Source: Agapetus fuscipes (lineage: Eukaryota > Arthropoda > Insecta > Trichoptera > Glossosomatidae). Taken from it: a stretch of 64,000 bases of DNA. Below, in pieces: positions 61,996 to 64,000 of the stretch (its first letter is position 1; the number at the start of each line of letters is the position of its first letter). The notes below the pieces were generated by a model that worked only from the letters and a program-made list of their open reading frames with translations, ran no database searches and was not told the DNA's origin. The position numbers and the translations under genes are program-made. The stretch lies in assembly GCA_951799405.1 (NCBI GenBank), contig OX637363.1:9920001-9984000 (forward strand), given 5' to 3'.

Positions 61996-62699
61996 GATAA
62001 AGATTGAAGATGCAATGGTTTGACAGATTAAATTGTTTAAAAAGAAAATAAAATTAGGATACGTTCAAAATGAAAATTATGACGTTTTTTTTAATAAATT
62101 CAAATTCGTTTATAATTGTGTCTAATTAATGCATTTATTTTAAACCGTTTTTCTTTTTACTTTAAAATTTAAATGTTATACTGGCATCTATTGATACTTT
62201 ATCCTACCGTGTTCTGAGTGAAGTACTTATTTATCTTCAAAGTTTATTACAAAATTTCAGGATATTATCAGAGATGTCTATTTCAAAACAAAATAATAAT
62301 TATTTATTTTTTTAATTTTAATTCCCACCCAGACACGTTTTTGAAAAAGAGGATGGCATTTAAAGTTATCACTTCCTTATTGAATTTCACCTTCATTCAT
62401 TCACTAAATAACTTAACAGTGCTTTTTGGTACTTAAAGACACTATCAATCACTTCATCAGTAAGTTTTTGGTGCAATATAATACTACCCAGGTTGTCACT
62501 TATTAAGCTTTTTTCAAAAAACTTGTTTATTTAGACAAAATTTTGATGGGTTTATAGGTTTGACACTCAACTATATCTCCTCTCAACTGAGGAAGTAACT
62601 TTTGGAATAGTAAATTCAAGTTTTGCACTGTTTTTTGTAATATTTTTGAGTAGCCTTTGATGACTCTGTTTACACTTGATATATTATTGAACTTCACGA

Positions 62700-62860
62700 A
62701 GAGTTGCAGGGCTTACGTTCATTTGAGTTTGGATTTTGTTTGTAAGTACACAATCAGCATTTGTAAGCGCGAACTACACGTGTTTGTTTGTGGGCATACA
62801 TCTGAGAGCTTTAAATGAATATATCCTTGCAACTTAGATTATAGATTATAGATATTCCTA
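62700..62860 (+). repeat. LINE-G 3' UTR, distal half
   Basis: AGAGTTGCAGGGCTTACGTT to CTTGCAACTTAGATTATAGA. It completes the copy broken at 57367. Confidence 0.8.
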
Positions 62861-63109
62861 TTTTCCTACAACTATAATCTTAGCTGTAAAGATATGTTAA
62901 CATTCAAGGCTGCAGTTACTCTCGCACAGGGTTTCTAAAAAAAAAAAAAATTAAAAAAGATGAATGTCGTGCTTCACCGTGTGCATCATAATATTATTAT
63001 TCACAAATCTATTTTTTTTTATAAATGCTGTATTGTGCGTGTTCTGTGCGTGAATGTGTGTACGCATGAACATACATGTGACAAAATGAACATACGTATT
63101 ACATACTCG

Positions 63110-63290
63110 TACATATAGCAGGTTTGCGGGACCAATGGAGTGGAACAGACTGCCACCTAATGTGAGGAAGGCAAAGACTGTTGGTGTCTTTAAAGGAGCA
63201 CTAAAGACACATCTTTACAAGAAATCTTATCCGTGATTTGAGAGGGCCCTTGAGGTGTGACACACACAAAAACGGCGCTCTTTAATTATG
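63110..63290 (+). pseudogene. LINE-B ORF2 C-terminus and 3' end (source of tail B)
   Basis: Encodes RFAGPMEWNRLPPNVRKAKT and VGVFKGALKTHLYKKSYP then a stop. The end GAGGGCCCTTGAGGTGTGAC, ACACACAAAAACGGCGCTC matches SINE-Q tail B. FAGP.EWN.LP and LKTHLY are standard for L2/CR1-type LINEs. Confidence 0.75.
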
Positions 63291-63565
63291 TGTACATTAA
63301 AATAAATTATCCTTATATATATATACATTCATGCGCGGCTTCCGTGATACGATTCAACAAATCAAAATAAACAATTTAATTGAAAGCGACGCGCGTGGGT
63401 GAATAAAAACTATGTACGCTCTTTAAAACGTTTCATTATGTCAATGCTAAAACCTACCTGTAGTTTCTATGAATTACTTACTTCTTCTTTCTTAAGAAGT
63501 AAACTCACACTTTGCCAGAAATGAGAACTAGCGCTCTCTAAGCATCCCTAAAAAAAAAAAAAAAA

Positions 63566-63718
63566 AATTAGGCTGACTTATTTGGTGAGCGCTGTTTTTG
63601 TGTGTATCACACCTCAAGAGCCCTCTGCGAGCTTGGTCATCGCTGTAGAAAGCGCCAATCCTCAAGCAAGACCCAGTTGTAAGGCTGGATGGACCTTTTG
63701 ATGACCGGTCTTTGGTAA
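63566..63718 (-). mobile_element. SINE-Q 3' half with tail B
   Basis: ATTAGGCTGACTTATTTGGT, CACACCTCAAGAGCCCTCTG, then the body to GACCGGTCTTTGGTAA. Confidence 0.75.
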
Positions 63719-63764
63719 GAATTTACGCTTAGTTGCGAGTTGCGTATCTAATTTAATAGAATCT

Positions 63765-63945
63765 TCACTTTGCCAATGTCACCCCTGTTTCAGGGAAGGT
63801 CGGCTTATGTTCATTTGAGATTTGGTTTTATATTGTTGATTCACATGCGGCATGTTTAAGCGCGAACTTAAACATGTATGCTTCTGGAAAAACATTTGAT
63901 ATAAATCTTAAATGTAATATATCTTTGCAGTTTAGATTATAGATT
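63765..63945 (+). repeat. LINE-G 3' UTR, 5'-truncated
   Basis: CTTCACTTTGCCAATGTCAC to TTTGCAGTTTAGATTATAGA, with a small internal deletion. Confidence 0.7.
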
Positions 63946-64000
63946 CAGCCGAAGTGTCCATGAGTCATTCGGTCACTGACATGTCGCCCACATTTCAATC

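Larger units (their letters stand above)
57368..62699 (-). mobile_element. Apparently full-length LINE (CR1/Jockey-like), ~5.3 kb
   Basis: Minus-strand order: 5' UTR (62699-61996), ORF1 (61995-61015), ~300-bp spacer, ORF2 (to 57807), 3' UTR, 55-nt poly(A) (57422-57368). The target is a LINE-G 3' UTR. GAGTT occurs at both junctions (GGCAGGAGTT, CGAAGAGTT). Both ORFs are uninterrupted and the poly(A) is unbroken, indicating recent insertion. Confidence 0.85.

Noticed and set aside
1..64000. CRISPR arrays, bacterial operons, replication origins
   Set aside because: Composition, splice sites, SINEs and LINEs show a eukaryotic genome. No direct-repeat array with unique spacers is present.

Overview
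The window is 64 kb of AT-rich eukaryotic DNA that is almost entirely transposable-element sequence. I infer an insect, possibly a lepidopteran. The main reason is that the one complete LINE pairs a PHD-finger ORF1, with a C-terminal domain of the type shared with baculovirus FP proteins, with an endonuclease/reverse-transcriptase ORF2. I could not check the species. Only two pieces look like host protein-coding gene: the N-terminal coding exon of a PAQR4-like receptor (32582-32930, minus) and an RS-rich exon (45302-45447, plus). Each has a GC-rich or unique stretch upstream that may be its promoter or 5' exon. No rRNA, tRNA or snRNA gene looks functional. The tRNA-like and 5S-like sequences all sit inside SINEs.

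The repeats fall into a few families, named here for convenience. SINE-Q has a tRNA-Gln-like head and a shared body. Its copies end in one of three alternative 3' modules: tail A, tail B, or a complete second tRNA-headed SINE called S2. Some copies also carry a 5S rRNA module in front. Tail A matches the 3' end of a LINE in the window (LINE-A, 51195-51530) and tail B matches another (LINE-B, 63110-63290), so resident LINEs probably mobilise the SINEs. S2 also occurs alone. LINE-G is by far the commonest repeat: mostly 5'-truncated copies ending in (GATTA)n, some still encoding the ORF2 C-terminus. LINE-K is a relative ending in (ACAGTT)n or (TACAG)n. RTE-like LINE ends carry (GAA)n or (TGA)n tails, and L2/CR1-like ends are scattered.

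Layout: 0-9 kb holds foldback MITEs, LINE scraps, a solo LTR and nested SINEs. 9-22 kb holds LINE-G, SINE-Q, 5S-SINE, dimeric SINEs, a 200-N gap and hammerhead-like hairpins. 21.7-22.4 kb is a Transib-like element holding a dimeric SINE. 22.5-30 kb is MITE-rich and has the best 5S-tRNA SINE. 30-36 kb has an RTE-like end, the PAQR4-like exon and GC-rich DNA. 36-43 kb has LINE-K/G nests, dimeric SINEs and MITEs. 43-46 kb holds the RS-rich exon. 46-57 kb is LINE-G/K, S2 and MITEs. 57.4-62.7 kb is an apparently complete LINE with a 55-nt poly(A), inserted inside a LINE-G copy. The end returns to LINE-B, SINE-Q and LINE-G.

Stretches of more than 300 bases where I see nothing definable: about 1820-2270, 2530-3085, 10390-10955, 16725-17360, 22660-22930, 24040-25140, 27380-27960, 31720-32030, 32940-33535, 40800-41260, 42625-43110, 43330-43795, 44150-44815, 45610-46080, 47580-47940, 53580-54000 and 55155-55595.
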